Of a stretch of DNA of 64,000 bases, positions 26,222 through 35,925 are shown in pieces. The DNA is from Mesorhabditis belari (taxonomy: Eukaryota; Nematoda; Chromadorea; Rhabditida; Rhabditidae), in NCBI GenBank assembly GCA_958450365.1, contig CAUEEP010000930.1:2003501-2067500 (forward strand), given 5' to 3'. The translations under genes were made by a program, and so were the position numbers. Position 1 is the stretch's first letter. The number at the start of each line of letters is the position of its first letter. The notes under the pieces are model-generated. The model was not told the DNA's origin, ran no database searches, and was given only the letters and a program-made list of their open reading frames with translations.

Positions 26222-26300
26222 AATCAGCTGATCCAGCAAGGATTAAACCGGAGACAGAGATCTGAATAGGAAGTGAAGGAGATTGGATTGGAAAAGGATG
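26222..26300. repeat. Copy of an eRF1 exon/intron fragment
   Basis: Matches 37317-37385, the 5' part of an eRF1 exon plus its acceptor and adjoining intron, in the same plus-strand orientation (GAAATCAGCTGATCCAGCAA and onward). Not coding here; it lies in the last calreticulin intron. Confidence 0.8.
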
Positions 26301-26547
26301 AGTCTGATCCGAAATTCGGATCCAAAATCATCATCTGATCCGGAAAAGCCGAAGCTCAGCAGAACTCTATGAAGAAAATGGGAAGGGAATGGATGAAGAG
26401 ATATTTGAAAACGATGAAAACAGTGAAAAGGAAATTATATGAGGAATTTGGTAGAGAAATTTAAATGCATTTTGGGATTTCCTCGAATAAAGTATTTCAA
26501 ATTTTGCTTTAAAAACAATGATCTTTATTTAAAAGGTTTAAAAAGTA

Positions 26548-27697
26548 GAGTGTGTTCCTCGCGAGTAATGCGTTTTTTAAAACGCACACTTGCAAAAAAA
26601 TTACCGTACTTTTTAGCAAAAATGGGGGTGGGACAAATGCGACCTTTTTTTGCGCACCTGGACATTTGCGCACCTTTTTTGCTGGAAAAGGCCTTAGGAA
26701 AGGTCGTAGAGCTTCAAAAATATTTCCATATAAGGGAATCGTATGCGTAGATTCCGAATTTCGACAAAACAGACCTCGCTGACACGTCAAATTTGGGCTA
26801 AAAGGCAAAAACTGCGGAAAAGCGTTAAGTTGCGTAGTTTTTGCCTTTTAGCTCAAATTTGACGTGTCAGCGAGGTCTGATTTGCTTTGATTTGTCGAAA
26901 TTCGGAATCTAAGCATACGATTCCCTAGTATGGAAACATTTTCGAAGTTCTACGACCTTTCCTAAGGCCTTTTCCAGCAAAAAAAGGTCGCATTTGTTCC
27001 ACCCCCAAAAATTGACGCGGAAAAATGCCTAGCACCGACTTATATACGCTCCCTTTTCAAGATATTCAGCTGTTTAACTGATTTGGTGGTAAAATCGAGT
27101 ATCGACGTTTTTTTTCGTCGAGTAACTACGAGTAATCCTCTTTACACGTCGAGTAAATTGAATATCTTTACATTTGAAGGGAATTTACCACCAAATCAGT
27201 TAAACAGCTGAATATCTTGAAAAGGGAGCGTATATAAGTCGGTGCTAGGCATTTTTCCGCGTCAATTTTTGGGGTGGGACAAATGCGACCCTTTTGCTGG
27301 AAAAGGCCTTAGGAAAGGTCGTAGAGCTTCCTAAGGCCTTTTCCAGCAAAAAAAAGGTGCGCAAATGTCCAGGTTTCGCAAAAAAAAGGTCGCATTTGTT
27401 CCAACCCCAAAAAAATGACGCAAAAATGACGAGTCCCGCATTATATACGACACTTTTTAAAGATACTCAGCCGTTTAACTGATTTGGTGGGAAATTCCCT
27501 TCCAATGTAAAAAATGATTTTTTTTTTTTTTTGAAAAACCTGCGTAAAAAATTGGTTTTATATTTTTTTTTCGTTTTATATTTTTAGAAAACGCATTACT
27601 CGACAATTACTCGAGCTATTACTCGAGCTATTACTCGAGTAAAAAATTACTCATGCAAATTTACTCGAGTAATTACTTACTCGCGAGGAACGCACTC
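26548..27697. mobile_element. TA-flanked foldback element, GAGTGTGTTCC family, copy 2 (1.15 kb)
   Basis: Ends GAGTGTGTTCCTCGCGAGTAA and the complement of TTACTCGCGAGGAACGCACTC, each beside TA. Inside are nested palindromes. Around 26700-26960 an inner pair shares GACACGTCAAATTTG and CAAATTTGACGTGTC. Bases 27060-27110 and 27180-27240 are another inverted pair. The right part repeats the block CACCAAATCAGTTAAACAGC found in copy 1. No transposase. Confidence 0.75.
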
Positions 27698-27896
27698 TAT
27701 TAAAAAGGAGGAAAATAAAACTTTAAACAAGCTTTTTATGTCAATTTACTCATTCATTTCTACAATATCATTCACATTAATTGCTTGTTGCTTTTGTTCT
27801 AGAGTTTTTCCCGTTAATTTTACACAAAAATCCACTCAATTACCACAAAAAATTCGTAAAATTTAGAACTGTTTTAGCAAAAACTAGAACTGTTTT

Positions 27897-28112
27897 TTGT
27901 TCTCGTTCTCGTTCTCGTTCTCTTTCTCGTTCTCGTTCTCGTTCTCGTTCTCTTTCTCTTCTCGTTCTCGTTCTCGTTCTCGTTCTCTTTCTCGTTCTCG
28001 TTCTCGTTCTCGTTCTCTTTCTCGTTCTCGTTCTCGTTCTCGTTCTCTTTCTCGTTCTCGTTCTCGTTCTCTTTCTCGTTCTCGTTCTCGTTCTCGTTCT
28101 CGTTCTCGTTTA
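27897..28112. repeat. Minisatellite, unit TTCTCG (6 bp)
   Basis: About 35 units of TTCTCG with regular TTCTCT interruptions. The Arg/Glu-rich and Arg/Ser-rich ORFs on both strands are artefacts. Confidence 0.9.
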
Positions 28113-28119
28113 AGTCTCG

Positions 28120-28923
28120 TTCTTCTCATTTCCAATCCACATGGCATTATCTCTTTCAAAAGTGCTTTCCTTGTCATCACCGATATGTCAATGTCGATAA
28201 GTTGTCGATTAAAAACAAAAACGTTTCAAATAAGCAATAAAGTAATAAATTGATGAGTTTTACTGATAGAAATCAAGGCTAAAGCTTAGGTTATCCATGC
28301 TTTAGTTTAGTTTTTTTGTATGGTTCTAATTAAGTAATGCGACTGCTACCATCACAATATCTGCTTCGACAACAACAGCCGCCACTCCTTTCCCTTCCTT
28401 CGTTCTCTATCTGTAATATTGTTTAACTTGGCGACTTTCTCTTGTTCAGCAGCATAACTTAAGAAGAAAGAGATGGCTAAACTTGCTTAGACAATTTTTA
28501 AGAACCACAATATCCAGCTAGAGTATTTTCTTTACTAAATTTGTCGAATTTTCAAAAACTATTGTAAACTTGGCTTATGAAGAGATTGAAAATGAATAGA
28601 TTAGATAAAAAGAAAGAGAAAGAAAGAGAAAGAAAGAAAGAGAAAGTCTAGAGAAATGGAATTAGAGAGAAGAAGAGAGAAGAAAAAGAGAAGAAAAAAA
28701 AGAAGAAATTCTTAAATCTTAAGACTTAAGAGAAATTTGATCTAAACTCTTAAACATTTCATTCTTTCACACGTTTTTTTCGAGCATTTTCCGTTCTCTG
28801 TCAATCCAGTCCTTATCCAATCCAAAATCATCTCAGAGAAGTGTCTTGTCGACTCGTTTTTTTCTCCCATTCACGTTGATTCGAGCTAAACAAAGAACGA
28901 TTTTTTGTATCTAATATTCTGAA
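28120..28923. other. Upstream region of the sulfotransferase, no gene seen
   Basis: AT-rich. Bases 28605-28700 are a purine run (AGAAAGAGAAAG). No exon or confident promoter motif. Confidence 0.35.
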
Positions 28924-31900
28924 ATGTTATTCCTTCTATTACTTTTACCAATAGTGATCTCAGCTCTGAAGCCAGTAAAGAGTGGACCCCATCATTTGTT
29001 TCAATATGTAAATTGTTTTTAGAAAAAGAAATTTAAACTATAAATTGTTTCAAGGATTTTCGTTAAAGCTCAGGCTTAGGCTCAGGCTCAGGCTCAGGCT
29101 TAGTCTAAGCCTAAGCCTAAGCCTAAGCCTGAGCCTAAGCCTAATTCCAGACATGAGATCGACCTGAAAATTTGTCAGGATGCTCCTATGAGGGGCGGAT
29201 GCAGAACCCCAAACGGGTGTGCCTTAGCTCCCAGAACTCGCTGAGATCCAAAAAATGGGGGTTCAGCCCAAACCCAAATAGACTTAGTGCTAGGCGCTAG
29301 CGCTAGCCTACGCACTAAGTCCAAGCCTAAGCCTAAGCCTAAGCCTAAGCCTAAGCCTAAGCCTAAGCCTAAGCCTGAGCCTGAGCCTGAGCCTGAGCCT
29401 AAGCCTAAGCCTAAGCCTGAGCCTGAGCCTAAGCCTAAGCCTAAGCCTGAGCCTAAGCCTAAGCCTAAGCCTAAGCCTGAGCCTAAGCCTAAGCCTAAGC
29501 CTGAGCCTAAGCTTGAGCCTAAGCCTAAGCCTAAGCCTAAGCCTAAGCTTGAGCCTAAGCCTAAGCCTAAACCTAAGCCTAAGCTTGAGCCTAAGCCTAA
29601 GCCTAAACCTAAGCTTAGCCTAAGCCTAAGCCGAAGATTAAGCCTAAGCCTAAGCCTGCTTAGCTCAGGATTACAGATCAACAACGGTTTCGGGGTCGAG
29701 TATTGTGCAATTCCGAAGACTGGCTCAACCATTACAAAGAGGATTTTATGTGATGTTCTCCTTGATTACAAAGGTCTCCCGCATAAGCAACGCACTTCAC
29801 AAAGGATCACAGCTAATACGTGAGTTGAGAAAATTGTCATTTACTTGCAGACTTTTGGCTGATTGGCTGATCAAGCATCGAGCTGATCAAGACCAAGGCT
29901 GATCAAGATTTAAAGCCGTTAGCCCAGTTACCTTAACCTGTTATCCAGTTACAGTAATCTTTTAATATCTAATCATGTTTTGGAAAAGTTTATTACTTTT
30001 GTAGATCTTAAAATCTAATAGCTGATCAAGCAGCGAATTTAAAAAGAAAAAAGAAAAACTCGTGGAAAACTGGAAACGTTTTTCTGTTGAAAATGGATTT
30101 TCAGTTTTCAGTCACTTTGATCGGCTATTGAATTGAGCAAAATCTTTTAATTAAAATCTTCTAAAGAACATCTTAGTCTTGTAATCTGAATTGAAGCAAA
30201 GAACTGAAATAGAGTCCAAAGTGAAGCAAAAGCGCCTGCCACGACGCTTCGTGATTTCTCAAGGGAAAAGCACAATAAAAGTCCACCTAGAAGGAAAAAT
30301 GGCTATTGAATTGATCAGTATCTTTTAAAGAACATCTTAGTCTTGTAATCTGAACTGAAGTAAAGAACTGAAATAGTGAAATAGTAGTCCAAAGAGAAGC
30401 ACAAGCGCTCGCTACGACGCTTCGTGGTTGCTCAAGAGAAAAGACACAATAAACCCCCACATAGAAGCAAGAATGGCTACCACAGAGAGATAAGAGATAA
30501 AATTTAGCGAAAAGTTCACCCAAAAATACTTGAGTGTCTTTCAATCCACCAAGATGAGTTAGATCAAACTGATCGGATCGAAGAAACTATTGTGGGCTAA
30601 ATCTAATCTAGCTAATCTTAACCAAATCTTGGCTAAATTCATCAAAAGCCTAGGTTTTCTATAGTTTTAAAGCTCAGGTTTTAAAGAGGACAATTCAGAC
30701 TTTCAAATGATACTAAATAGAGGTTGATTGGTCTAATAAATCCAGAGAAAATCAAGAGACAAAACTCTGAAGTCGGATCTCATTCAAGATCACTCAGATC
30801 TCAAGTTTAGTTCTCTCAATTTCTCTCAATTTAGCTACTGTTTAAGTGATGCAATTGTTTAACTAAATGCAGCATTTATCTCAATTTATCTAATGCAAAA
30901 ACTCAGCCAATTTAAGGCAAAGATTGATTCCTAGAGTATAGTGATGAGGAGATCTTAAGCTGTGCTAAATTTGTGCTGCTTTTCTGGGTGAGCGACTCAA
31001 TTGTTCGGGTTTATTTTAAACAATATTAGTGAAATTAGTGAAATTTAATCTTAGAAACTTCAACTCAATTCCCCATTTAGTGAATGCCAACGAAAAAAAC
31101 AATTATTTTGGTCGTTTAACTACGAAATGGAATCGTCCAATCTTTCAAAAGATCAAATTCTCGATGGTTCGCGATCCGGTTGAGCGTTTTGTTTCGTTGT
31201 ATGGGGATATATGCGAGTAAGGGATTTTAAAAAGTTTCATATCAAAAATCTAAGTAAAAAAGGAGTATCGTAAGGTATTTATATCTATTTATATCTACCG
31301 TAAAAACTGTAATAGTACCCCATCCCCATAATGACGGGGCGGAGCGTTGCGTAGTCTAGCTTTGAACGCGTTTTTCTCGACACTGGTTTATGCTACAATG
31401 TGCGTTTAGGTATCAAAAAATAGCCCTGAATATCAGCTATTTTTTGATATCAAAGACGCTTTTTTGATACCGAAAATAATGACGGTGCGGAGTGTTGCGT
31501 AGTCTAGCTTTGGACGCGTTTTTCTCGACACTGGTTTATGCTACAATGCGCGCTTAGTTATCAAAAAATAGCTGAAATTCAGGGCTATTTTTTGATACCA
31601 AAGGCGCATTTTTTGAAAGTACGGGCGCTTTGAAAAAAATGAAATACTAAAAGACGCGACTGTACGAGGGGGATGGGGTCCAATTACAGTATCTATGGTA
31701 TTTATATCTATTTATATCTATTTATATCTATTTATATCAAAAGTTAAAGTTAATTCTCAGTCTATTCTCCATAAAAAACCTCGATATTCACTCTTTTCTT
31801 GATCATTTTGATCGAGAAGAAAAAAGATAAAATTTATAAAATAATACTTTGAAATAAGCTTGTATTTGAAAAGAAGAACAATTAAATTTGTAAATTCAAA

Positions 31901-34900
31901 AAAGAAAAAGAAAAAAAAGTAGAACAGCGGACGCAAACCTCGAAAGTAGAGAGCCTTGTATGTTCAAATCCTGCCAAATCCTGCCGGCAAGTAATGTAAG
32001 TAAAGTAAGTGATGAAGTAAGGCTTATAAACTAAACAGATACTAGCCAGATCGATAAAGTTTCTTCTTATTTATATTAAGGATTAAAGAAAGCTAAAGAT
32101 AAAGATCTAAATTATTCTATTGATGATGACAATAAAGCGATGATTGACTATATTGACTCATCAAAAATCTAAGTAAAAAAGAGTATTTTAAGGTATTTAT
32201 ATCTATCTATTTATATCTATTTATATCAATTAGGGTGGTGCAAAAGAAACTGCCGATTTGACGGTAAATTCAAAAAAAAGATGGCGTTCGATGGTGACAT
32301 GGTCACAATGAAATATTTTCGCAAGATCTCGAGCAGATTGACATGGATCGGCCTGAATGACGTCCCTCAGCTTGGCTTCGTTCACGACTTCTGGCCTCGA
32401 ACCGTGCTCGTAATCTTCCAAAGTCTCGTCTCCCTCTCGGAATCGTTGAAACCAAGTCTGACACTGCCTGAGAGACGAACTTTCTCTACAAATATGATTC
32501 CTTTCCTCTACAAATATCTCCGAAAGCAGCACAGAGAGAACGCTGCGATTCGGTCGGCAGCAGACTTTCCAATTTTGAAGTTAAACGGTAATGCTGCTCG
32601 TAGCACAAACTTTTGCTCGACCATGATCTAAATAAAAAATATAAGCATTTTTAAATAAAATAAACAACAACCAAAAAATTCAAATCTCGAAATAAATAGC
32701 AAACAAATATGCTAAAAAAACATAAAAAAAATAATGCCGTTAGCATCGCTCGTTTCTGATAAATGAGAGCTGATACCCATCGGCAGTTTCTTTTGCACCA
32801 CCCTAATATTTAGATCTATTTATATCTATTTATATCTATTTAGATCTATTTATATCTATTTATATCTATTGATATCTATTTAGATCTATTGATATCTATT
32901 TATATCTATTTAGATCTATTGATATCTATTTAGATCTATTGATATCTATTTATATCTATTTAGATCTATTGATATCTATTTATATCTATTGATATCTATT
33001 TAGATCTATTTAGATCTATTTAGATCTATTTAGTTCTATTTAGATCTATTTATATCTATTTAGATCTATTTATATCTATTTAGATCTATTTAGATCTATT
33101 TAGATCTATTTAGATCTATTTAGATCTATTTAGATTTATTTATATCAAAATTTAAACTTAATTCTCATTCTAATCCCATAAAAAAACCTCGATATTCACT
33201 CTTTTCTTGATCGTTTTTTTTAAATAGAAATCTATTATTGCCATAAAAAAAAAATTTTTACGTAAAATTGCTAATTTAGAAAGCATGATTGGTGCGGCGA
33301 AAGAGACATTCACTCGTTCGCGCGTTGGGTTTACGATTTTCAGAGGCATGACGGGAAAGCAAAGACGAAAAAACAGAGACATATTTTGTATCATTCATGG
33401 GCACAAACGAGGTGAAAATTCGTGGAGTTTAGGACCAGTTTAGGACCAATTTAGGACCAGTTTAAGACCAGTTTAGGACCAATTTAGGACCAGTTTAGGA
33501 ACCCAAAAATCGACTCTCTTTTCTCTTTTCTTGATCGTTTCTTTTTTGAATGTAAACCAGATTGTAAACCAGCGTCAGATGCATTTCAAAAGTTCAACTG
33601 TTTATTATTCAGATTTTGTGGAGTCAAAAACAAAGACATCATTTTGGTACACCATTCACATGACAAGGCAAAGATGAAACGCGAATTTATGAAACTCTTC
33701 AAAAAAGCGCATGTGCCTAAGCACGTGGCCGCGAATGTGAGTCCAATTTTTTGATCTAAATTCTAAAGTATTGGGTTGGGGAGAATGAGTCGGCGCCGAA
33801 AATGAAAAAAATGTCTAAAACTTCAATTCGACTTCGTCAAATAATATGCGTTTGATATGAGTAGAATGGTTAACTAATTCTCTACAAAATGACATTTAAA
33901 AGAAAATTCAAACAGCGCCTCCGCTCAAGAAAAAGCCATTTTTTCACAAGAACTACAAACTGTCATCTAGAAAAAACCATTGGTGGGATCTTCCTGCAAA
34001 TTTGGCAACTTAAGTAATTGAATGTGCTCTATCTTTTTTATATAAACACCAAAGAAGGTTTATGTGAAAGAAACTGTTCAAATGATGAGTCGAACTCTTT
34101 GCCATTTTGACCAGCTGCGTTTGGAAGTGCATAAACTTTACGAAAGAAAAGCTTTGTGGAATCTCTCAAAAGTCTTTTTGTAAAGAAATAGTGGACCATT
34201 TTGATGAAACAAAACGTGTATTTAAAGAAGGTTTTATGGGTGCAAAAGTTTCTTTAAATTTTCGGCGCCGACTCATTCTCCCCAACCCAATAGAAGCTAC
34301 TAGAAGCTACTAGAAGCTTGCTTACTAGAAGCTTGCTTACTAAAAGCTACTAGAAGCTCAAAGCCTACTAGAAGCTCAAAGCTTAGCCTACTAGAAGCTA
34401 TTAGAAGCTCAGAGCCTACTAGAAGCTCAGAGCTTAGCCTACTAGAAGCTCAGAGCTTAACTTACTAGAAGCTCAAATACATCATAATCATTTATCTAGT
34501 ACTCTAGAAGCATTCATTCATTGAACCAGAAATTGTATTTTTACTGTTATTAAGTATAATATATACAAGTATATATTAAGTAATAAAAAAAGTATATAAA
34601 AAGTGGTAATGTTGAATATCTTTTGTTCACTAAAGAATTTCAAAGAAATTCGGGTTACTTCGGTAAAGAATCAAGTATTTATGCAATATTCTTACAGCTA
34701 CAGTACTCAAATAGGGAAATTTCAATAATTGAGATAATGAGATAAAAACAAAGTATTCTATAGATTTCTAGGCTCTCCGTCACCTCACCAAATCGAGTAC
34801 AAGAGACGCTGCTCGGAACTCATCTCACAAACGAGAATTGATTCAAAAAGTGAAACGAAACCCGCAAACAATGCAATATTTGAGAGCTATGTACTTTGAG

Positions 34901-34933
34901 GATTTCAAGTTTTTACGAAGGCATCAATTTTGA
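28924..34933 (+). CDS. PAPS-dependent carbohydrate sulfotransferase-like protein, six exons, complete
   Basis: Exons: 28924-29007, 29677-29819, 31055-31216, 33280-33411, 33613-33736 and 34772-34933. Phase is kept throughout and the product is 268 aa. Residues 1-14 ([14 protein letters not shown]) form a signal peptide or anchor, placing the enzyme in the Golgi or secretory pathway. PAPS-binding motifs are clear: the 5'-phosphosulfate loop [14 protein letters not shown] (37-50) and the 3'-phosphate motif [16 protein letters not shown] (114-129, with R115 and S122). Downstream, [14 protein letters not shown] resembles the H-W-P-Q-C segment of the Sulfotransfer_2 family. The C-terminus holds [10 protein letters not shown] and MYFEDFKFL, as in family members. 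Such enzymes move sulfate from PAPS to sugar hydroxyls; the acceptor cannot be told. AATAAA lies 11 nt after the stop. The introns carry telomere-like tracts, a mariner derivative, a TIR element and minisatellites. Confidence 0.88.
29062..29142. repeat. Interstitial telomere-like tract, short, inverted halves
   Basis: Begins with CAGGCT/TAGGCT units (TTAGGC sense), then switches near 29105 to AAGCCT units. Two opposed tracts therefore meet head to head. Confidence 0.75.
29310..29660. repeat. Interstitial telomere-like tract, about 55 units of AAGCCT
   Basis: AAGCCT units (TTAGGC on the minus strand) with regular GAGCCT variants, in intron 1 of the sulfotransferase. It ends 16 bp before the exon 2 acceptor. 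The long KPKPKP and LGLGLG ORFs are artefacts. Confidence 0.9.
30110..30490. repeat. Tandem duplication of about 180 bp
   Basis: The segment around 30120-30290 is repeated at 30300-30480 (shared ACATCTTAGTCTTGTAATCTG and ACGACGCTTCGTG). Its 3' part recurs at about 61760-61840. Confidence 0.65.
30655..30870. repeat. Dispersed repeat shared with 21300-21460
   Basis: Both copies contain TTTTAAAGAGGA, a TAGAGGTT(G/T)ATTGG segment and CAATTTAGCTACTGTTTAAG. Non-coding, intronic in both places. Confidence 0.55.
31297..31700. mobile_element. TIR element, ACCGTAAA(T/A)ACTGTAATAG family, rearranged copy
   Basis: The left end CCGTAAAAACTGTAATAGTA and the GCGTAGTCTAGCTTTG core appear twice (31350 and 31500). 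The right end CAATTACAGTATCTATGG matches the family. It looks like one copy inserted into, or duplicated within, another. Confidence 0.6.
32233..32803 (-). mobile_element. Internally deleted mariner element keeping only the N-terminal DNA-binding half
   Basis: The ends GGGTGGTGCAAAAGAAACTG and its complement are perfect inverted repeats flanked by TA. On the minus strand, from about 32622, the reading [12 protein letters not shown] is followed, after a frame change near 32520, by [34 protein letters not shown] and [20 protein letters not shown]. This is the HTH region of mariner transposases. Sequence then passes straight into the other terminal repeat, so the catalytic domain is deleted. Located in intron 3 of the sulfotransferase. 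Confidence 0.8.
32808..33145. repeat. 10-bp minisatellite, TATTTATATC / TATTTAGATC
   Basis: About 33 units. Shorter tracts of the same unit are at 31685-31740 and 32195-32230, on the other side of the mariner derivative. The element therefore appears to have inserted into this array. Confidence 0.9.
33425..33500. repeat. 12-bp minisatellite, AGTTTAGGACCA
   Basis: Six units in the intron between sulfotransferase exons 4 and 5. Confidence 0.85.
33771..34290. mobile_element. TA-flanked TIR element, TTGGGTTGGGGAGAATGAG ends
   Basis: The ends TTGGGTTGGGGAGAATGAGT and its complement (33771 and 34290) are bounded by TA. The interior (520 bp) has only short open stretches with no recognisable transposase motif. 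It lies in the last intron of the sulfotransferase. Confidence 0.75.
34293..34480. repeat. Degenerate minisatellite, CTACTAGAAGCTCAGAGC units
   Basis: Variable units built on CTACTAGAAGCT, directly adjoining the TIR element at its right edge. Confidence 0.75.
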
Positions 34934-34949
34934 ATGTAAAGTTGAATAA

Positions 34950-35925
34950 ATCCTTGTCGTGAGCGGGAAAAACAGTAGGAAAAGCTCAAGGATTTCAAGG
35001 GCCACTTTAAGTACAAAAGCTTTATAAGGTAAGGTATTAATCGCGGCCGGGTGACCATAAAAATTTTTTTTTTTTTACGGCAACCACCTGTTTTTTTTAA
35101 AATTTAATATCGCTGATTTTATTATAAAAAGAATAAAAATCACCCCGGCTAGAGTGATTTGATGGGTTTACAAATTTTTGGAGACGCTGCAAGGCTTGGA
35201 TCGTCTTGGAAAACAAGATCGTCACTCATCAGACACCTCAGCACAGTCTAGATCGATTGAGTTTTAATTGCAGATAAATTTAAAAACAAAACAAAACAAA
35301 ATAAAGAGCACAAAAAAAAAACAATAAAAATAAGTTGTTAATCTATAATTCTTCCTCTTCCTACAAATTTTGATCAGTGTGTCCTCGTTCTCGTCCACTT
35401 TCTGGCACACAACGTTTATAGGGGTCATAAAACTCAGAGATTTTTGTTAAGAATCATGGCAACGTTTAGAATCGATCAGCTTTCCTTAAAAGTGCTTCCC
35501 CTTAGCTTGTAGCCATCAGATCAAGGCAAAAACCTGTGGCAAATATGAAAGTAATAGAGCCTAAGTCGAATGTGGCGAACAACTTCATCTAATTCAATCT
35601 TCTTCAAGAATTTTTCTCTCTGGGTTCTCAGCTCGTCATTACTCTCCCCCCTGACTCTTTGACAGCAGCAGGGATAGGCAAGAAGTACCCCCTGCCTCCT
35701 AGGTCAATAATACCTGTGAAAGCCAAAAAAATTTTTGCATTTTGTCGCGATTTTCGCGATCATCTTATTCTCAATCTCTTATTGAAGAGATTATTGAAAT
35801 CTCTTATTGGGTGCTATTTCAAAGCTCATTACAAAACAATTCCAAAACAATTTATTCACTTAAAACATTTCCCTTCTCTCCCCAGCTTTTCCATGAAAGC
35901 TTTCTTCTTGAGCTTTCTCCTCTAG
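34950..35925. other. Between convergent sulfotransferase and eRF1 genes; repeats only
   Basis: Bases 35395-35540 repeat a block found at 40975-41090 (CACAACGTTTATAGGGGTCAT). Bases 35640-35720 share TGACTCTTTGACAGCAG and AAGTACCCCCTGCC with 52600-52745. No exon seen. Confidence 0.45.

Larger units (their letters stand above)
22871..26442 (+). pseudogene. Calreticulin-like gene, shortened, one frameshift in exon 1
   Basis: Exons: 22871-23075, 24038-24160, 24211-24309, 24358-24414, 24911-25045, 25086-25209, 26360-26442. A signal-peptide-like start (MISTIIFLIFAFSTVTLG) is followed by the lectin-type globular domain: ANWTNRW, RDRGIQTSQ, DSHFYAIG, TVKHEQDLDCGGGYLK, NFMFGPDFC, HYKGKNYEVNRE and DLTHLYTIIIYRNNTFEVRI. 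Next come P-domain motifs PKDWDSREFIDDP and PENWEDEKKMPD. The second P-domain repeat type and the C-terminal part of the globular fold are absent. The last exon joins in phase and gives a 27-residue acidic tail (EENGKGMDEEIFENDENSE) with no KDEL-type ending. AATAAA follows at about 26488. Exon 1 has one base too many in the A7 run near 22985, where the correct reading moves to the next frame (NDFGKWKWTAGRIY). Repaired length would be about 274 aa, against roughly 400 for calreticulin. Normal calreticulin is a lumenal ER Ca2+-binding chaperone; whether this derivative works is unknown. Confidence 0.75.

Noticed and set aside
27884..28253. Arg/Glu and Arg/Ser-rich ORFs resembling SR proteins
   Set aside because: TTCTCG minisatellite; no splice context.
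29175..29823. KPKPKP and LGLGLG repeat proteins
   Set aside because: Translation of the telomere-like AAGCCT array. Only 29677-29819 is a real exon.
33771..34313. Transposase in the TTGGGTTGGGG element
   Set aside because: Short open stretches (e.g. [14 protein letters not shown]) show no HTH or catalytic motif I can name. Kept as a non-coding TIR element.
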